A DNA stretch of 64,000 nucleotides, from positions 1-64,000 of the forward strand of contig CAMUHN010000006.1 in NCBI GenBank assembly GCA_947088675.1, in the 5' to 3' direction. Positions 56,037 to 64,000 of this stretch are shown here, one piece after another (the first letter of the stretch is position 1; each line of letters opens with the position of its first letter). The stretch is from an uncultured Roseburia sp. (lineage in GTDB: Bacteria; Bacillota; Clostridia; Lachnospirales; Lachnospiraceae). A program made the position numbers and the translations under genes. The notes beneath the pieces were generated by a model. The model saw only the letters and a program-made list of their open reading frames with translations. It was not told where the DNA came from and made no database searches.

Positions 56037-57404
56037 TTGAAAAATCGAGACAGCCGTGTACGAAGATACCGTTTCCAAAAAAGGGCCCTTTCACTCCTCC
56101 TTGCAGGGGTGATGGGGGTCACATGCGTTTCAACGGCGTTTGCATCTACGATCAGGAAAGCGGAAAATAAACGCCAGGAGGCGCAGAACAATTTAAACGA
56201 GGTCAATCGGGAGATTGACGATATTCACGCCGTGCAGAACAGCCTGCAGGCGCAGATGAACGCCTATGACAATGAATTGATGGCGCTTTTGACGGATATG
56301 GACATACTGAAAGCCGACATGGAGGCGCAGGAGGTTAAAATCAGTGAGGCCGAATCGTCACTGAAAGCTGCGCAGAATGATGAAGCAGAACAATATGAAG
56401 CGATGAAGCTGCGCATTCAGTATATGTATGAAAACGGAAATCAGTCTTTTATGGATGCGCTGGTCGGCGCCGACAGCTTTACTGATTTTTTAAACCGTGT
56501 TGAATATGTGAATGAAGTGTACGAGTATGACCGGTCGCTGCTGGAAAAATACCAGAATACCGTCACGCAGGTAGAACAGCTCAAGGCGGAACTTGAAAAC
56601 GGCATGGAAGAGATGGAGGAACTGAAGTTAAGCTATGAAGAACAGCAGAGCTCACTGGAATCCATGATTGCAAAAAAGAGCGCCGAACTTGACAATTTTT
56701 CCGCAAAGCTGACAAAAGCGCAGGCATTGGCCAGCCAGTATGCAAAGACGGTGCGCGAGCAGAACCAGATTATAGAGCGGGAGCGCGCAAGGCAGGAGGA
56801 AGAGCGGCGAAAAGCGGAGGAGAAAAAGAAAAAAGAGGAGGAGGCAAAAAAGAAAAAACCGACGGCTTCCTCCAGCGAATCTGCAGGTTCCGAGACGGCA
56901 GGCACAACGGGGTCATCCCAAAAACCGTCCGATACAACCGGAACGACCGGAACAGCCGGAACGACCGAAACAGCCGGAACAACAAAGCCGCCTGCGGGCT
57001 CCGCCGCTTCGGGGACAAGCGGCCTGACGGACAGCGGGCTGGATCCGTCCTATTCATCGGGCGTAAGCGGAAGCGCAGTAGTTGCCTATGCGGAACAGTT
57101 TCTGGGTGTGCCGTATGTTTACGGCGGAAACAGCCTGACAAGCGGGACAGACTGTTCTTACTATGTAATGGCGGTATTTGGGCATTTTGGGATATCGCTG
57201 CCGCGTTCCTCTTCCGCTATGCAAAGCTGCGGTAAGGCTGTCAGCTATGAAAACGCAAAACCCGGCGATATTGTGTGCTATCCAGGCCATGTCGCAATTT
57301 ATATCGGAGGCGGGCGTATTATCCACGCGTCAACGCCAAAGACAGGCGTTTGTTACGGGACGGCTACCTACCGGACGATTTCTACCATCAGGCGCGTTCT
57401 GTAA
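56037..57404 (+). CDS. CwlO-like secreted peptidoglycan hydrolase, NlpC/P60
   Basis: 455 residues. A basic N-terminus and hydrophobic segment with an Ala-x-Ala-type end (about 18-36) form a signal peptide. A long coiled coil follows (about 40-260), then a Glu/Lys/Thr/Gly-rich linker (about 250-345). The C-terminal NlpC/P60 endopeptidase domain (about 350-455) has Cys373 in TDCSYYV and His in PGHVAIYIG. The usual DCSGF is DCSYY here; the catalytic Cys is kept. Coiled-coil-P60 enzymes such as CwlO are activated by FtsEX. Start TTG at 56037 is 9 bases after AAGGAGG; a TTG at 56031 is possible. Confidence 0.88.
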   Translation: MKNRDSRVRRYRFQKRALSLLLAGVMGVTCVSTAFASTIRKAENKRQEAQNNLNEVNREIDDIHAVQNSLQAQMNAYDNELMALLTDMDILKADMEAQEVKISEAESSLKAAQNDEAEQYEAMKLRIQYMYENGNQSFMDALVGADSFTDFLNRVEYVNEVYEYDRSLLEKYQNTVTQVEQLKAELENGMEEMEELKLSYEEQQSSLESMIAKKSAELDNFSAKLTKAQALASQYAKTVREQNQIIERERARQEEERRKAEEKKKKEEEAKKKKPTASSSESAGSETAGTTGSSQKPSDTTGTTGTAGTTETAGTTKPPAGSAASGTSGLTDSGLDPSYSSGVSGSAVVAYAEQFLGVPYVYGGNSLTSGTDCSYYVMAVFGHFGISLPRSSSAMQSCGKAVSYENAKPGDIVCYPGHVAIYIGGGRIIHASTPKTGVCYGTATYRTISTIRRVL

Positions 57405-57467
57405 AAACAGATCGGACATTTTTCATACGAATTTGAAATTCCGCGAAGCGGATTCACGGAGGTACGG

Positions 57468-58121
57468 ATGAGACAGACGACAAAGTTTGTGGCGCTGCTT
57501 CTTGTTCTTGTCGTGGCGCTGGGCGTTTATACGATGCGGACCGGAAAGCGGGAAAATTATATGGATTACAAGGAAAATCTTGACCTGGCGGTGGCGATTG
57601 TGGACGGGGATGAGATTTTGCTGCGTGAACTTGCCTTTTATATTGCATACGAAGAGGGAATGATCGAAAAATATGCCACAATCTACGATGACCAGGATAC
57701 GGGGGCATTTTGGCGTATTGCGTCAAACCAGACAGTGATTCGGGTTGAATCAAAGGAAACCGTGATGGATATGGCCGTCCATGATTTTATATTGTATGAG
57801 CTTGCAAGAGCCGGCGGCATCACGCTAAACGAAGAGGAGGAGCGTCTTTTGGAAGGGGCGCAGACCGATTTCTGGAGTGATTTGGACGAAGAGCAGAGAG
57901 AAGCGCTCGGCGTTGAAAAAGAGGAGATCGACGAGTCCATCCGCCGCGTTGCACTGGCGGAGAAATATCAGGCGGTACTTGCCGAAGTGCAGGGGGTGGA
58001 ATACGACGGATTTTCGTTTCAGGGAGAAGCATACAAACGGATGCTTGAAGAACATGAGGTTGAAATTTATGAAGATGTCTGGGATAAAGTTAATTTCGGG
58101 GGCATCACGGTAGATCATTAG
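57468..58121 (+). CDS. Membrane-anchored SurA/PrsA-N-like protein without PPIase domain
   Basis: 217 residues. A hydrophobic N-terminal helix (about 7-22) is followed by an extracytoplasmic helical region. It has a VAIVDGDEIL entry strand, helices around RELAFYIAYEEG, then an acidic LNEEEERLLEG stretch, and its pattern resembles the N-terminal chaperone domain of SurA/PrsA foldases. The parvulin PPIase domain expected after it is absent. It follows the NlpC/P60 gene by 63 bases and may be cotranscribed, so it might help fold secreted hydrolases; this is inference. Start ATG has a GGAGG site. Confidence 0.65.
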   Translation: MRQTTKFVALLLVLVVALGVYTMRTGKRENYMDYKENLDLAVAIVDGDEILLRELAFYIAYEEGMIEKYATIYDDQDTGAFWRIASNQTVIRVESKETVMDMAVHDFILYELARAGGITLNEEEERLLEGAQTDFWSDLDEEQREALGVEKEEIDESIRRVALAEKYQAVLAEVQGVEYDGFSFQGEAYKRMLEEHEVEIYEDVWDKVNFGGITVDH

Positions 58122-58179
58122 AAGAGACAGAAACGATTGCACAGGACAACAGCCGCGCTGGCGGCAGAATGGGGGAAAT

Positions 58180-59115
58180 ATGACATCCAAAGTGGTTGGA
58201 AGAGAACGGCGCCATACAAACGGCAGGACAACAGCGGCGTCGCCCGTTAAGATAGGAAGAAATGATCCGTGCTGGTGTAAAAGCGGCAGGAAATATAAGA
58301 CCTGCCATCAGGCATTTGACGAAAAAATTGCGTTTATTGGCGCACAGCGTCATATTGTTCCGACGCGTGATCTGATTAAAAATAAAGATCAGATTGCGGG
58401 AATACGGGAAAGCTGTAAAATAAATATTGCAGTTTTGGATTATCTGGATACACATATTCATGCCGGTATGAATACGGCGGAGATTGATCGGATCGTATAT
58501 GATATCACAACATCCATGGGCGGGATACCGGCCCCGCTCAACTATGAGGGGTACCCGTTTTCTGTCTGTACTTCTCTGAATGAACAGGTCTGTCACGGAT
58601 TTCCGTCCAAAGATGTCGTATTAAAAGAGGGTGATATCTTAAATATAGACTGTTCCACAATTCTAAACGGTTATTTTTCCGATTCGTCCAGAATGTACTG
58701 CATCGGGGAGGTTGGTGCAGAGAAAAAGAGACTGGTCGAGGTGACAAAAGAATGCGTAGAGCTTGGCTTAAAAGAAGTAAAGCCATGGGGCTTTCTCGGC
58801 GATATGGGACAGGCGGTGCATGACCATGCTTATGCAAACGGTTATACCGTTGTGCGGGAGATCGGGGGACATGGCGTTGGTCTCGAATTTCATGAGGAAC
58901 CCTGGGTCAGTTATAACAGCAAACGGGGACAGGAAATGCTTATGGCGCCCGGTATGATTTTTACAATCGAACCGATGATAAATATGGGCCGCGTTGAAAT
59001 TTATGTCGATGATGAAAATGACTGGGAGGTCTATACGGAGGACGGGCTGCCCTCAGCGCAATGGGAGATTATGGTGCTTGTGACAGAAGAGGGGCATGAG
59101 GTACTCTGCTGGTAG
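58180..59115 (+). CDS. map: Type I methionine aminopeptidase with SEC-C zinc knuckle
   Basis: 311 residues. The N-terminal SEC-C motif has Cys31, Cys33, Cys42 and His43 (RNDPCWCKSG, then TCH). The peptidase domain covers about 65-311, with the metal ligands in NIDCSTILNGYFSDSS (two Asp), GGHGVG (His), TIEPM (Glu) and QWEIMVL (Glu). The enzyme removes initiator methionine from nascent proteins. SEC-C-bearing MetAPs are frequent in Clostridia, where the knuckle probably contacts the ribosome. Length is longer than the usual ~250 by the size of the extension. It is followed by shikimate kinase after 18 bases. Confidence 0.92.
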   Translation: MTSKVVGRERRHTNGRTTAASPVKIGRNDPCWCKSGRKYKTCHQAFDEKIAFIGAQRHIVPTRDLIKNKDQIAGIRESCKINIAVLDYLDTHIHAGMNTAEIDRIVYDITTSMGGIPAPLNYEGYPFSVCTSLNEQVCHGFPSKDVVLKEGDILNIDCSTILNGYFSDSSRMYCIGEVGAEKKRLVEVTKECVELGLKEVKPWGFLGDMGQAVHDHAYANGYTVVREIGGHGVGLEFHEEPWVSYNSKRGQEMLMAPGMIFTIEPMINMGRVEIYVDDENDWEVYTEDGLPSAQWEIMVLVTEEGHEVLCW

Positions 59116-59133
59116 CGTGAGGGGAAGTTCGGA

Positions 59134-59718
59134 ATGGAGGTTAGTGTGAGATTTGAGAATGCCGACAGGGACAGAGAAACTTTAAATAAAAAAATGGGTT
59201 ATCCATATAATATTGCGCTGATCGGATTTATGGGCGCCGGAAAAAGTACAGTGTCGCATCACTTAAAGCAGATGTTAAATCTGCAGGAGTACGAGACGGA
59301 TGAAATGATTGTGCAAAAGGAGGGGATGGCGATCACTGAAATATTCGAAAAATACGGAGAGCCGTATTTTCGTGATTGCGAGAGCCGTATTGTCGTATCG
59401 CTTCTCGAATGCGCGCAGTCAGTGATTTCGTGCGGCGGCGGTCTGGTGATGCGGGAGGAGAATGTTGTTAATTTAAAAAAGAGCAGCCGGATTGTCCTGC
59501 TTCGCGCGCAGCCTGCGACGATTTTGGGACGCGTGAAAAATTCGACGGGCCGTCCCATTTTAAACGGGCATATGAACGAAGAATATATTTCTTCTTTGAT
59601 GGAAAAAAGGCGCAGCGCATACGAGAGTGCGGCGGATCTTGTGGTCGATACGGACAAAAAAAGCATACATAAAATATGTGAAGAGCTTCTGGAAAAGCTG
59701 GCAGCATACAAAAATTAA
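59134..59718 (+). CDS. aroK: Shikimate kinase
   Basis: 194 residues, somewhat longer than the usual ~170 because of a 25-residue N-terminal lead. Walker A is GFMGAGKST, followed by the shikimate-binding ETDEM block, the SCGGGLVMR loop and the lid Arg in SSTGRPIL-like KNSTGRP. It phosphorylates shikimate in chorismate synthesis. Start ATG is used; a GTG at 59146 has a closer GGAGG and is also possible. It is followed by a terminator and then aroE under its own promoter. It supports an ordinary shikimate route separate from the cluster's aminohydroxybenzoate genes. Confidence 0.9.
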   Translation: MEVSVRFENADRDRETLNKKMGYPYNIALIGFMGAGKSTVSHHLKQMLNLQEYETDEMIVQKEGMAITEIFEKYGEPYFRDCESRIVVSLLECAQSVISCGGGLVMREENVVNLKKSSRIVLLRAQPATILGRVKNSTGRPILNGHMNEEYISSLMEKRRSAYESAADLVVDTDKKSIHKICEELLEKLAAYKN

Positions 59719-59841
59719 AAATTTTACATTTTCTTCAAAGAGTATTCAAAATTTATACAATGTGATTTCATAAATCAAGTTTATATTAAATATATCACAG
59801 AAGCGTGATAGAACTTTTTTCATAAATTCTCCCCCTTTTTT

Positions 59842-59872
59842 AATCCACCATTGCAAAATGGTGGATTTTTTA
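59842..59872 (+). terminator. Rho-independent terminator after aroK
   Basis: An 11-bp perfect stem (AATCCACCATT at 59842-59852, AATGGTGGATT at 59857-59867) with a 4-base loop and a following T run. The ~120 bases between the aroK stop and this hairpin hold a weaker 6-bp hairpin at 59793-59810 and no gene. Confidence 0.9.
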
Positions 59873-59883
59873 TGCTGCGGGTA

Positions 59884-59912
59884 TTGAAAAGAATGGGAAA
59901 AATAGGTATTAT
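59884..59912 (+). promoter_or_regulatory. Promoter of aroE
   Basis: TTGAAA at 59884-59889 and TATTAT at 59907-59912, spacer 17 bases, just after the aroK terminator and about 64 bases before the aroE start. Confidence 0.65.
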
Positions 59913-59975
59913 GTTATAAGTATTTGATGTGATAAAGTGATGGAATCGAAACGGAAGAGAGGCATGGGAGCAGAT

Positions 59976-60845
59976 ATGGAGCGTAGAATTTCAGGACATA
60001 CAGGGCTGTTGGCGCTGATCGGATCGCCGGTAGGGCATTCCGGGTCGCCCGCGATGTATAATTACAGTTTCGAACAGCTTGGACTTGACTATGCGTATGT
60101 TGCGTTTGATATTGGAAAAGATCAGGTAAAGTCGGCGCTTGAGGCGATGAAAACTTTTCGGATGCGCGGTATGAATGTCACAATGCCGTGCAAAGTGGAA
60201 GCGGCAAAATATATGGATGAGCTGTCTGCTGCAGCGCGCATGGTCGGCGCAGTCAATACGATTGTAAATGATAACGGCAGATTGACCGGCTATATTACGG
60301 ACGGGGAAGGATTTGTCAGAAATTTGGAAGATCACGGCGTGGACATCCGGGGGAAAAAAATTACGGTAGCCGGAGGGGGAGGAGCAGCGACCGCAATACA
60401 GGTGCAGTGCGCACTGGACGGCGTGAGGGAAATTTCCATATTTAATATCAGGGACGACTTTTTTGCGCGCACGCTTGAGACAGCGGACAAAATCCGGCAG
60501 GAAGCGAAAGGCTGCACGGTGAACGTCTATGATATTGCGGATACGGCAAAGATGACGGAGGAGATTGGGGACAGCGATATTTTTGTCAATGCAACCATTG
60601 TGGGAATGAAACCGCATGAGAATGAGAGCGTAGTGAAAGATACGCGTGCATTTCGCAAAGGGCTTGTGGTGGCGGACGCCGTGTACAATCCAAAACAGAC
60701 AAGGCTGTTAAAAGAGGCGGGGGAGGCAGGCTGTATCTGCATCGACGGGACTGGCATGCTGCTCTGGCAGGGAGTCTGTGCGTTCAAACTTTATACGGGG
60801 AAAGAGATGCCGGTGGAAGAAGTGAAACAGATGTTTTTTTCATAA
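59976..60845 (+). CDS. aroE: Shikimate dehydrogenase
   Basis: 289 residues. N-terminal substrate domain with GSPVGHSGSPAMYN (substrate serines) and NVTMPCK (catalytic Lys), then NADP domain with GYITDGEGF (catalytic Asp) and a GGGGAATA dinucleotide-binding turn. The enzyme reduces 3-dehydroshikimate to shikimate. The start at 59976 gives the family's usual ERRISGHTGL opening and has GGGAG 5 bases before it; in-frame starts at 59937 (GTG), 59940 and 59964 would add a charged lead. It is monocistronic or leads into the small unknown gene 38 bases later. Confidence 0.9.
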   Translation: MERRISGHTGLLALIGSPVGHSGSPAMYNYSFEQLGLDYAYVAFDIGKDQVKSALEAMKTFRMRGMNVTMPCKVEAAKYMDELSAAARMVGAVNTIVNDNGRLTGYITDGEGFVRNLEDHGVDIRGKKITVAGGGGAATAIQVQCALDGVREISIFNIRDDFFARTLETADKIRQEAKGCTVNVYDIADTAKMTEEIGDSDIFVNATIVGMKPHENESVVKDTRAFRKGLVVADAVYNPKQTRLLKEAGEAGCICIDGTGMLLWQGVCAFKLYTGKEMPVEEVKQMFFS

Positions 60846-60883
60846 GCAGAAGTTTTTTATAGAAACGGGGGCAGTTCCTGGCA

Positions 60884-61450
60884 ATGAATTTTGACTTTTT
60901 GGAGAACGGTACGAATACGCCGGCGTGGATGCAGGAAAAATACAAAAAGATGGGAACGATTTTGCGCGATGCGGAATCTCTGTACTGGGAGGATCCGAGA
61001 GCGTGCGGGATACTTTTGAGGGAAGCGGCAGTTGAAATCTGTCGTGTCTATGACAGATTTTATGAAGTGGGGTTTGAAAGCGGCGCTTCCATCGAAGAAT
61101 ATCTCTGTTATACGGGGGATGACGCACACAATATGCTTGTCAGCCGCTTCCTTAGCGTGGTGCGAAAGGAGCAGAGAGACCGTCTGACAAAGCTGCGCGT
61201 GCTTGGAGATGACTGCCAAAACGGCAGGGGCGAAGAGGAAATGACCGAGTATGAAAATCGTATGGCGGGCAATGCAAAGCGCATGATGGAGACAATGATG
61301 GGAACATTGACTGTTATGTGTGAAAAAATTAACGGACAGGCATTTGCAAAAGAGCTTCGTTTTGATGAGGGGCTGGTACCCGGACGTAAGCAGAAAGAAC
61401 TGCAGAAAGAGGAAAAGCAGTCTTTTTTTTCGAAACTGTTCAAAAAATAA
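60884..61450 (+). CDS. Hypothetical cytoplasmic helical protein
   Basis: 188 residues, not recognised. Mainly alpha-helical, with a WMQEKYKKMG opening, a DPRACGILLREAAVEIC block resembling HEPN/DUF4145-like helices, and a Lys-rich C-terminal tail. The Rx4-6H motif of active HEPN nucleases is not seen. No signal peptide or membrane helix. A GGGGGCAG site precedes the ATG. It precedes the GNAT gene by 28 bases and may be in the aroE operon. Function unknown. Confidence 0.65.
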   Translation: MNFDFLENGTNTPAWMQEKYKKMGTILRDAESLYWEDPRACGILLREAAVEICRVYDRFYEVGFESGASIEEYLCYTGDDAHNMLVSRFLSVVRKEQRDRLTKLRVLGDDCQNGRGEEEMTEYENRMAGNAKRMMETMMGTLTVMCEKINGQAFAKELRFDEGLVPGRKQKELQKEEKQSFFSKLFKK

Positions 61451-61478
61451 AAAGCGGCGGCTATGCGCGGAGGTTCCA

Positions 61479-62072
61479 ATGGAAATACGTTTCATGAAAT
61501 ATAACGAACTACAGAGTGTCATACTGCTTGCAAGGGGAGTCTATGAGACATGTGCCAGAAATTATGTCAGCTCGCCGGCAATGGTGCAGCAGTTTTATGA
61601 CTATATCGACTTAAATTCCTTAAGCAGGCAGCTTTTGGCGGGGGAACTTTATGTCTGGGGCGCGCTGGACGGCCAGCTTTTGTGCGGAGTGAGCGCGATG
61701 CAAAACGGAGCGCATGTCACAATGCTCTATGTGCATCCGTCCTATCAGAGGCAGGGGATTGGCACGCAGCTGCTTGCCAATATGGCGGAGTTTGCGGTCA
61801 ACGATCTTGGCGCAAGGCGTATTACGGCGCATGTGATTCCGGCGGCCTGCGCGCCGTTTTTCTATCATCGCGGATATGCGCAAATGCGCGGGGTACACAC
61901 GGAGCTTGATATGCTGCCTCTGGAATATATCTTTACACCGTTATGCAAAAAGGAGAACGAACCGTATCCGACCAAACCGGTGAAAGCAAAGACGGTAGTA
62001 ATACTTACCATAGTATTCTTTCTGGCGGCATCGGTGATTTCGGCAGCGGCGGCGCTTATGGCGCTGATCTGA
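61479..62072 (+). CDS. GNAT acetyltransferase with C-terminal membrane helix
   Basis: 197 residues. The GNAT core covers about 1-150, with the acetyl-CoA pyrophosphate-binding turn in YQRQGIGTQLL and a following HVIPAACAPFFYHRG strand-helix. A single hydrophobic helix at about 172-195 ends the protein, so the enzyme is probably tail-anchored in the membrane. That is unusual for the family. The substrate is unknown. The start at 61479 has GCGGAGG before it and avoids overlap with the preceding gene; longer in-frame starts overlap it. The carA gene follows after 51 bases. Confidence 0.78.
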   Translation: MEIRFMKYNELQSVILLARGVYETCARNYVSSPAMVQQFYDYIDLNSLSRQLLAGELYVWGALDGQLLCGVSAMQNGAHVTMLYVHPSYQRQGIGTQLLANMAEFAVNDLGARRITAHVIPAACAPFFYHRGYAQMRGVHTELDMLPLEYIFTPLCKKENEPYPTKPVKAKTVVILTIVFFLAASVISAAAALMALI

Positions 62073-62123
62073 CGTCCTGTGCGGGGGCAATATGGGGAAT
62101 AGCAAAGCGGAAAGGGCAGAAAT

Positions 62124-63194
62124 ATGAAAGCATATTTGATACTCGAAGACGGGACAGTATTTGAGGGAGTAAGCATCGGCTCGGCGCGTGAAGCAGTCAG
62201 TGAGATTGTGTTTAACACGTCGATGACAGGTTATCTCGAAGTGCTGACAGATCCGTCCTATGCGGGACAGGCTGTTGTTATGACATACCCGTTAATAGGA
62301 AATTATGGCGTTACGCCGGATATGGAGTCGAAGCGGCCATGGACAAATGGGTATATTGTCAGGGAATTATCACGGATGCCAAGTAATTTTCGCAGCGAAG
62401 GGACAATTCAGGACTTTCTGTTAAAATATGATATTCCCGGGATAGCCGGAATTGACACGCGGTCTCTCACAAAAATTTTGCGTGACAGAGGGACAATGAA
62501 CGGGATGATTACAACCAGGGAAGACTATTGTATGGAAGAAGTGCTCCCGCGTATCCGTTCCTTTCGGATAGGCAATGTTGTGGAACAGGTGACATGCAGC
62601 GAGAAATATGTGCTGCGGGGAACCGGAGAAAAGGTTGCGCTGCTTGATCTGGGCGCGAAAAACAATATTGCGCAGTCGTTAAATAAACGGGGATGCGAAG
62701 TGACTGTTTATCCGGCCCATACGAAAGCGGAAGAGATCCTTTCGTCGCGTCCGGACGGTATTATGCTCAGCAACGGTCCGGGCGATCCGAAAGACTGCAC
62801 CGAAATAATTACACAGATTCGGGCTCTCTATGAATCGGATACGCCGATTTTTGCAATCTGTCTGGGGCATCAGCTGATGGCGCTTGCCACAGGAGGAAAG
62901 ACACATAAAATGAAATACGGGCATCGCGGGGGCAACCATCCGGTCAAAGACCTTAAGACGGGACGTGTCTATATTTCCTCACAGAACCACGGATATGTCG
63001 TGGATGAAACACAGATAGATCCCGCCGTTGCAAAGCCGGCATTTGTCAATGTCAATGACGGGACAAACGAGGGGCTTTCCTATATCGGAAAGCGGATTTT
63101 TACGGTTCAGTTTCATCCGGAAGCATGTCCCGGCCCGTGCGACTCATCATACCTGTTCGACCGGTTTCTTGCCATGATGCGGCAAAATCAATAA
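62124..63194 (+). CDS. carA: Carbamoyl-phosphate synthase, small (glutaminase) subunit
   Basis: 356 residues, normal length. N-terminal domain about 1-165, with [20 protein letters not shown]. The C-terminal class I glutamine amidotransferase has the nucleophilic Cys in FAICLGHQ and the His-Glu pair near FHPEACPGP. The enzyme splits glutamine and feeds ammonia to CarB for carbamoyl phosphate, used in pyrimidine and arginine synthesis. It ends 16 bases before carB, and the two form the usual carAB pair. No separate regulatory leader is visible before it. Confidence 0.95.
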   Translation: MKAYLILEDGTVFEGVSIGSAREAVSEIVFNTSMTGYLEVLTDPSYAGQAVVMTYPLIGNYGVTPDMESKRPWTNGYIVRELSRMPSNFRSEGTIQDFLLKYDIPGIAGIDTRSLTKILRDRGTMNGMITTREDYCMEEVLPRIRSFRIGNVVEQVTCSEKYVLRGTGEKVALLDLGAKNNIAQSLNKRGCEVTVYPAHTKAEEILSSRPDGIMLSNGPGDPKDCTEIITQIRALYESDTPIFAICLGHQLMALATGGKTHKMKYGHRGGNHPVKDLKTGRVYISSQNHGYVVDETQIDPAVAKPAFVNVNDGTNEGLSYIGKRIFTVQFHPEACPGPCDSSYLFDRFLAMMRQNQ

Positions 63195-63210
63195 GCGGAG
63201 GGAGAAAGAG

Positions 63211-64000
63211 ATGCCCAGAAAAACAGACATAAAAAAAGTATTGGTGATCGGTTCCGGCCCTATCGTCATCGGTCAGGCGGCGGAATTTGACTATGCAGGT
63301 ACGCAGGCATGCCGCTCCCTGAAAGAGGAGGGCATTGAGGTTGTACTTGTCAATTCCAATCCTGCGACTATTATGACCGACAGAGATATTGCGGATGAAG
63401 TATATATAGAGCCGCTGACGGTTCCCGTTTTAGAGCAGATTATTGCAAAAGAGCGTCCGGATTCGCTGCTGCCGACGCTGGGCGGCCAGGCGGGGCTTAA
63501 CCTTGGAATGGAGCTTTCCGAAAAGGGAATCCTTAAAAAGTATGGCGTGCGTTTGATCGGAACTACGGCGGAGACGATTTTTAAGGCGGAAGACCGCCAG
63601 GCCTTTAAGGATACCATGGAAAAAATAGGCGAGCCATGTGCGGCGTCCCTCGTCGTAAATAACATTGACGACGGGATTCGGTTTACAAATACGATTGGAT
63701 ATCCTGTTGTGCTGCGCCCGGCATTTACGCTGGGAGGCAGCGGCGGCGGCATTGCGCACGATGAGAACGAACTGATCGAAATTTTAACGAACGGACTGCG
63801 GTTAAGCCGTGTCGGGGAGGTCCTGGTTGAGCGCTGCATAGCAGGCTGGAAAGAAATCGAATATGAAGTGATGCGCGATGCGGCCGGAAACTGTATTACC
63901 GTCTGCAATATGGAAAATATTGACCCGGTCGGCGTGCATACCGGCGATTCCATTGTGGTAGCTCCCTCACAGACGCTCGGAGACAAAGAGTACCAGATGC
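63211..64000 (+). CDS. carB: Carbamoyl-phosphate synthase, large subunit (5' part)
   Basis: The first 263 codons are in the window; the frame is open to the right edge. Recognisable ATP-grasp features are [18 protein letters not shown], the [10 protein letters not shown] turn, the [13 protein letters not shown] glycine loop and a [11 protein letters not shown] strand. The full protein is normally about 1,070 residues. It makes carbamoyl phosphate from bicarbonate, ATP and ammonia supplied by CarA. ATG has GGAGGGAGAAAG upstream. The C-terminal half is outside the window. Confidence 0.97.
   Translation, partial: MPRKTDIKKVLVIGSGPIVIGQAAEFDYAGTQACRSLKEEGIEVVLVNSNPATIMTDRDIADEVYIEPLTVPVLEQIIAKERPDSLLPTLGGQAGLNLGMELSEKGILKKYGVRLIGTTAETIFKAEDRQAFKDTMEKIGEPCAASLVVNNIDDGIRFTNTIGYPVVLRPAFTLGGSGGGIAHDENELIEILTNGLRLSRVGEVLVERCIAGWKEIEYEVMRDAAGNCITVCNMENIDPVGVHTGDSIVVAPSQTLGDKEYQM

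Noticed and set aside
59793..59810. TATCAC/GTGATA hairpin before a T run after aroK
   Set aside because: Six weak pairs; the 11-bp hairpin at 59842 is a much better terminator.

Overview
The window looks like a chromosomal segment of an anaerobic, low-to-mid-GC member of the Clostridia, most likely Lachnospiraceae. The pointers are a SPOCS (DUF3794)-LysM protein, a Veg-family protein, a MecA adaptor, a methionine aminopeptidase with a SEC-C zinc knuckle, strong AGGAGG-type ribosome binding sites and sigma-A-like promoters with 17-base spacers. No rRNA, tRNA, CRISPR array, transposase or integrase gene was seen. No stretch longer than about 260 bases lacks a gene.

Region 1 (1-12,113) is the 3' part of a contractile injection system (eCIS/CIS) locus on the + strand. 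It holds a locus protein with an Ig-like C-terminus, a membrane protein with a kinase-like domain, a membrane-anchored MORN-repeat protein, a Pvc16/Afp16-type DUF4255 tail terminator, a small unknown, a DUF4280 PAAR-like spike tip, a membrane HAMP protein with a degenerate class III cyclase domain, and an Afp15/Pvc15-like AAA+ ATPase. It ends with a DUF4157 protein whose C-terminal half reads as a nucleic-acid-deaminase-like toxin. Sheath, tube and baseplate genes would lie to the left, outside the window. The number of membrane and pseudoenzyme proteins suggests an anchored or regulated version of the machine rather than a purely free particle; that is inference.

Region 2 (12,150-41,668) is a visibly more AT-rich nonribosomal peptide cluster read as one + strand unit from a promoter at 12,150. 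It has three NRPS proteins: C-A-T-E, C-A-T and A-T-C-A-T-C-A-T. Around them sit two stand-alone carrier proteins, a stand-alone adenylating ligase, a Sfp-type phosphopantetheinyl transferase, a GriI/GriH-like pair predicted to make 3-amino-4-hydroxybenzoate, a radical-SAM/PLP aminomutase, three BtrH-like acyltransferase/cysteine-protease-fold proteins, an ABC-F protein and a two-gene ABC exporter. No thioesterase or reductase release domain is present. My reading of the A-domain pockets is Ser, unknown (acidic pocket), hydrophobic/aromatic, D-Ser and Gly. The likely product is a short peptide joined to an aminohydroxybenzoate and perhaps a beta-amino acid. Self-protection by an ABC-F protein hints at a ribosomal target. 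This cluster and the deaminase effector are the best candidates for undescribed biology.

Region 3 (41,690-64,000) is ordinary chromosome: a SHOCT-domain protein under a palindromic promoter, an Fe-S aldo/keto reductase, MecA, a small unknown, a double-domain polyphosphate:AMP phosphotransferase, a LacI-sensor/GGDEF cyclase, two chemotaxis receptors, PlsC, a PrcB-domain lipoprotein, Veg, SPOCS-LysM, a CwlO-like NlpC/P60 hydrolase, a SurA/PrsA-like membrane protein, MetAP, AroK, AroE, a small unknown, a GNAT protein, CarA and the first 263 codons of CarB, which runs off the right edge.
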